Assembly: GCA_025464735.1 (NCBI GenBank)
Contig: JAODMX010000198.1
Coordinates: forward strand, 1-6,931
Length of the DNA stretch: 6,931 nucleotides
Source: Frondihabitans sp.
Lineage (GTDB): Bacteria > Actinomycetota > Actinomycetes > Actinomycetales > Microbacteriaceae
Reading direction: 5' to 3'
The notes under the pieces were generated by a model that ran no database searches, had not been told where the DNA came from, and saw only the letters and a program-made list of their open reading frames with translations. Positions 5,901-6,931 of this stretch are shown here, in pieces. The number at the start of each line of letters is the position of its first letter. The stretch's first letter is position 1. A program made the translations under genes and the position numbers.

Positions 5901-6877
5901 TCCAGCCCCTGATCGGCACCCGGCTCGAACTGCGCCTCAACGACCCGTCGGACTCCGTGATCGACCGCAAGCTCGCCCAGACGATCCGGGCGGAACAGAA
6001 GGGCCGCGTCGTGACCGAGCAGCGACTCTTCGCCCAAATCGCGCTGCCGATCATGGACGACGTCGACGACGACGGGGTCGCCGCGGCCCTGTCGCAGTTG
6101 GCCGGCCGCGCCGCCGAGAGCTGGAACGGTCCAGGGGCGGCACCCATCCGACTCCTGCCCGCCGACTACGCCCCCGACGAACTGCCCGACGTCTTCGACG
6201 AGCCCGATCGGATCCCGCTGGGTCTCCGCCAGGACACCATGCAACCGGCACTGCTCGACCTCACGCACACAGACCAGCACCTCACGGTATTCGGCGACGG
6301 CGGATCGGGGAAGACGACCCTGCTCCGCGGAATCGTCGAGGGCCTCGTCGACCGCTACACACCGGCGGAGCTCGTCATCGCGGTCATGGACGCCCGCGGC
6401 ACACTCTCCGACGTCGTGCCGGACGACTATCTGGGTGGCTACGCGTCGTCGGCGATCGAGGCCCGCCAGCTGTCGGCCGCCATCGCCGAAGAGTTAGGCA
6501 AACGCCAGGCGTCGTCCGACCGCTCCGTCGGACCGCGCATCGTGGTCGTCGCGGACGACTTCGACATCCTGGCCTCCGGAGGCACGGAGCCGCTGCGACC
6601 GCTGCTGCCGTACCTGCCCTCAGCGCGCGACCTCCGCCTGCACGTGCTGCTGGCCCGACCGGTGGCCGGTCTGCAGCGGGCGATGTACGACGCCGCCCTC
6701 CAGGCCATCCGCGACACCGGCGGGTCGACGTTCCTGATGTCCGGCGAGCGCAGCGAGGGCCAGATCCTGCCGCAGGTCTACGCGGAGCAGATGATTTCAG
6801 GTCGAGGCCGCCTGATCCGCCGCGGCGAACGGCCGTTCGTCGTGCAGGTGGCGCACTTCGCGGAGGTGCTCGCGTGA
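2942..6877 (+). CDS. eccC: type VII secretion motor ATPase EccC (unsplit, three FtsK/SpoIIIE domains)
   Basis: Membrane-anchored motor that recognises and drives export of WXG100-type substrates. At 1311 residues it is a full-length, unsplit EccC. The start (HRPTRVSRP) is typical, followed by two spans (about 43-59 and 64-84) and a basic juxtamembrane helix (94-125). Residues about 210-420 form the degenerate ATPase-like region, with no P-loop lysine but a VVFVDDFG strand (323-330). ATPase 1: Walker A GATGSGKS (493-500) and Walker B LLLVIDEF with Asp606-Glu607, complete. ATPase 2: Walker A GAPQSGRS (833-840) with Arg839 instead of Lys, and VVLLVDGY with Asp943-Gly944, lacking a catalytic acid. 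ATPase 3: Walker A GDGGSGKT (1118-1125) and VVVADDF with Asp1205-Asp1206. Family work on Thermomonospora EccC holds that domain 1 is the hydrolytic one and domains 2 and 3 mainly bind ATP and substrate, which fits. ATG 2942 overlaps the previous stop (ATGA) and has a strong Shine-Dalgarno. No frameshift or gap is seen. Confidence 0.96.
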   Translation: MTRRLVHRPTRVSRPLRPEDEEQLAPPPALTDGPVGGIPIQTLLPVVGSFSSIIMIVVLRNANPVFMVVGALVLVVALVGGLGMTLSSRGNAARTRRTQRERYLDFLERTRTTLRQRARETRAKATTLNPPPLALTELVRDPARLWERRRGDSDFLDVRVGLGDVHWFEVKLPGDENPVQPFDPIMLDEAKTVVEHYSTIAGMPVTVDLDRAGHVAIIGDRSDVVATARALIAQLAALHSPDDVHLAAAYPAEAAAEWSGFDLLPHVIDDGLLDGPVPARRIAPDTTGLLRVIGGELADRAQFAATTKRSVGSSDQAENSRLVVFVDDFGHVASALPVPDADLDLADLQVTAVHLLSDRLHEPSNVTVRVTVEGGNAVITDARVEKKGEVVEEAVRLDPVPTTLFETLARALAPLRLSLTAQDEAESVEGISVTDLLGIPDVTAVSPDTAWAPRSPRDFLRVPIGLDDFGSPVLLDLKESAQLGMGPHGICIGATGSGKSEMLRTLVLGLGLSHSPEDLSMVLVDYKGGAAFAAFAGLPHVAGIIDNLADDAGLTERARASIAGEVVRRQKVLRDADSSPSITHYRELCQSRPELPPLPHLLLVIDEFGELLTAEPEFIELLMTIGRIGRSIGVHLLLSSQRIEAGKLRGLDTYLSYRIGLRTFSEAESSTILDRPDAFHLPAIPGYGYIKVDTSIYKRFRAGYVSGPVESSAFAPTAGTLDRPQPLVLPVFNSLGGSETDDGVEEELERPAVGRALVDEAVDRLRVASRTVGPVWLPPLPERLALSRVVSSLREGDDALGIPMGLVDDPTQQSQGPWLVDLTRSGGHAAIIGAPQSGRSTFLRTLAAATALTTTPRQVSVYGLDLSGGGLSRIEEFPHVGGVATRADPARILRLLEELQLMLASRERLFREYGIDSLTMLRSRHAAGELPSLPSADVVLLVDGYGAVRDEFERFDAPLAELLQRGSSFGIHVVLSLTRWNEVRMNLQPLIGTRLELRLNDPSDSVIDRKLAQTIRAEQKGRVVTEQRLFAQIALPIMDDVDDDGVAAALSQLAGRAAESWNGPGAAPIRLLPADYAPDELPDVFDEPDRIPLGLRQDTMQPALLDLTHTDQHLTVFGDGGSGKTTLLRGIVEGLVDRYTPAELVIAVMDARGTLSDVVPDDYLGGYASSAIEARQLSAAIAEELGKRQASSDRSVGPRIVVVADDFDILASGGTEPLRPLLPYLPSARDLRLHVLLARPVAGLQRAMYDAALQAIRDTGGSTFLMSGERSEGQILPQVYAEQMISGRGRLIRRGERPFVVQVAHFAEVLA
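6862..6866 (+). promoter_or_regulatory. Shine-Dalgarno site for the gene after eccC
   Basis: A perfect GGAGG lies 7 bases before the GTG at 6874, inside the last eccC codons. It is the main support for a further gene starting there. Confidence 0.75.
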
Positions 6878-6931
6878 GCGACTACCCCTCCCGACGCGAG
6901 ATCCGAGGCGTGCGAGTCGTGCTCGCCGGAA
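6874..6931 (+). CDS. start of a downstream operon gene, cut by the window edge
   Basis: Only the first 19 codons are visible, reading MSDYPSRREIRGVRVVLAG. The GTG start overlaps the eccC stop by 4 bases (GTGA), the same coupling used elsewhere in this operon, and has a perfect GGAGG at 7 bases spacing. The codons mostly end in G or C, as in the neighbouring genes. The N-terminus is basic (RR at 7-8, then R11 and R14) and turns hydrophobic at VRVVLAG, which could begin a strand or a membrane segment. No family can be named. Type VII operons often continue with WXG100 substrates or accessory proteins, but nothing here identifies it as one. Confidence 0.65.
   Translation, partial: MSDYPSRREIRGVRVVLAG

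Noticed and set aside
4832..6280. Long open frame of 482 codons on the - strand inside eccC
   Set aside because: Same reason: a codon-bias shadow of eccC, with low-complexity His/Asp/Glu/Arg-rich translation and no family motif.

Overview
The window is a high-GC, strongly G/C-ending-codon stretch of actinobacterial DNA carrying the core of a type VII (ESX-like) secretion operon. All recognisable genes lie on the + strand. The gene content (a full-length three-ATPase EccC next to EccD, a small tail-anchored-looking membrane protein and an FHA protein) and the codon use suggest a non-mycobacterial actinobacterium, perhaps Microbacteriaceae; the family-level placement is inference.

Layout from left to right: (1) the C-terminal part of an FHA phosphothreonine-binding protein, ending at 401, whose reading frame appears to break near 45-62; (2) a 66-base gap ending in a Shine-Dalgarno site; (3) a 90-residue single-span membrane protein with a Ser/Thr-rich tail (468-740); (4) eccD, with a ubiquitin-like N-terminal domain and about 11 membrane spans (737-2053); (5) a MinD/ParA-like protein whose P-loop has lost both signature lysines (2055-2945); (6) eccC, the membrane-anchored motor ATPase of 1311 residues (2942-6877); (7) the first 19 codons of another gene (6874 to the right edge). 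Genes 3 to 7 overlap by 4 bases or are separated by 1 base, so they are almost certainly co-transcribed and translationally coupled. No stretch over 300 bases lacks a gene, and I see no RNA genes, mobile elements, CRISPR arrays or terminators.

Working model: EccD and EccC form the inner-membrane channel and motor that exports WXG100-type substrates. The FHA protein would connect the machine to Ser/Thr kinase signalling. The MinD-like protein probably acts as a nucleotide-independent scaffold or regulator rather than as an ATPase. The small protein is a possible assembly partner. EccB, EccE, mycosin and WXG100 substrates are not in the window and may lie outside it.

The points most worth a second look are the MinD-like pseudo-ATPase placed between eccD and eccC, the Lys-to-Arg change in the second ATPase domain of EccC, the small Ser/Thr-tailed protein, and the frame switch at the left edge.
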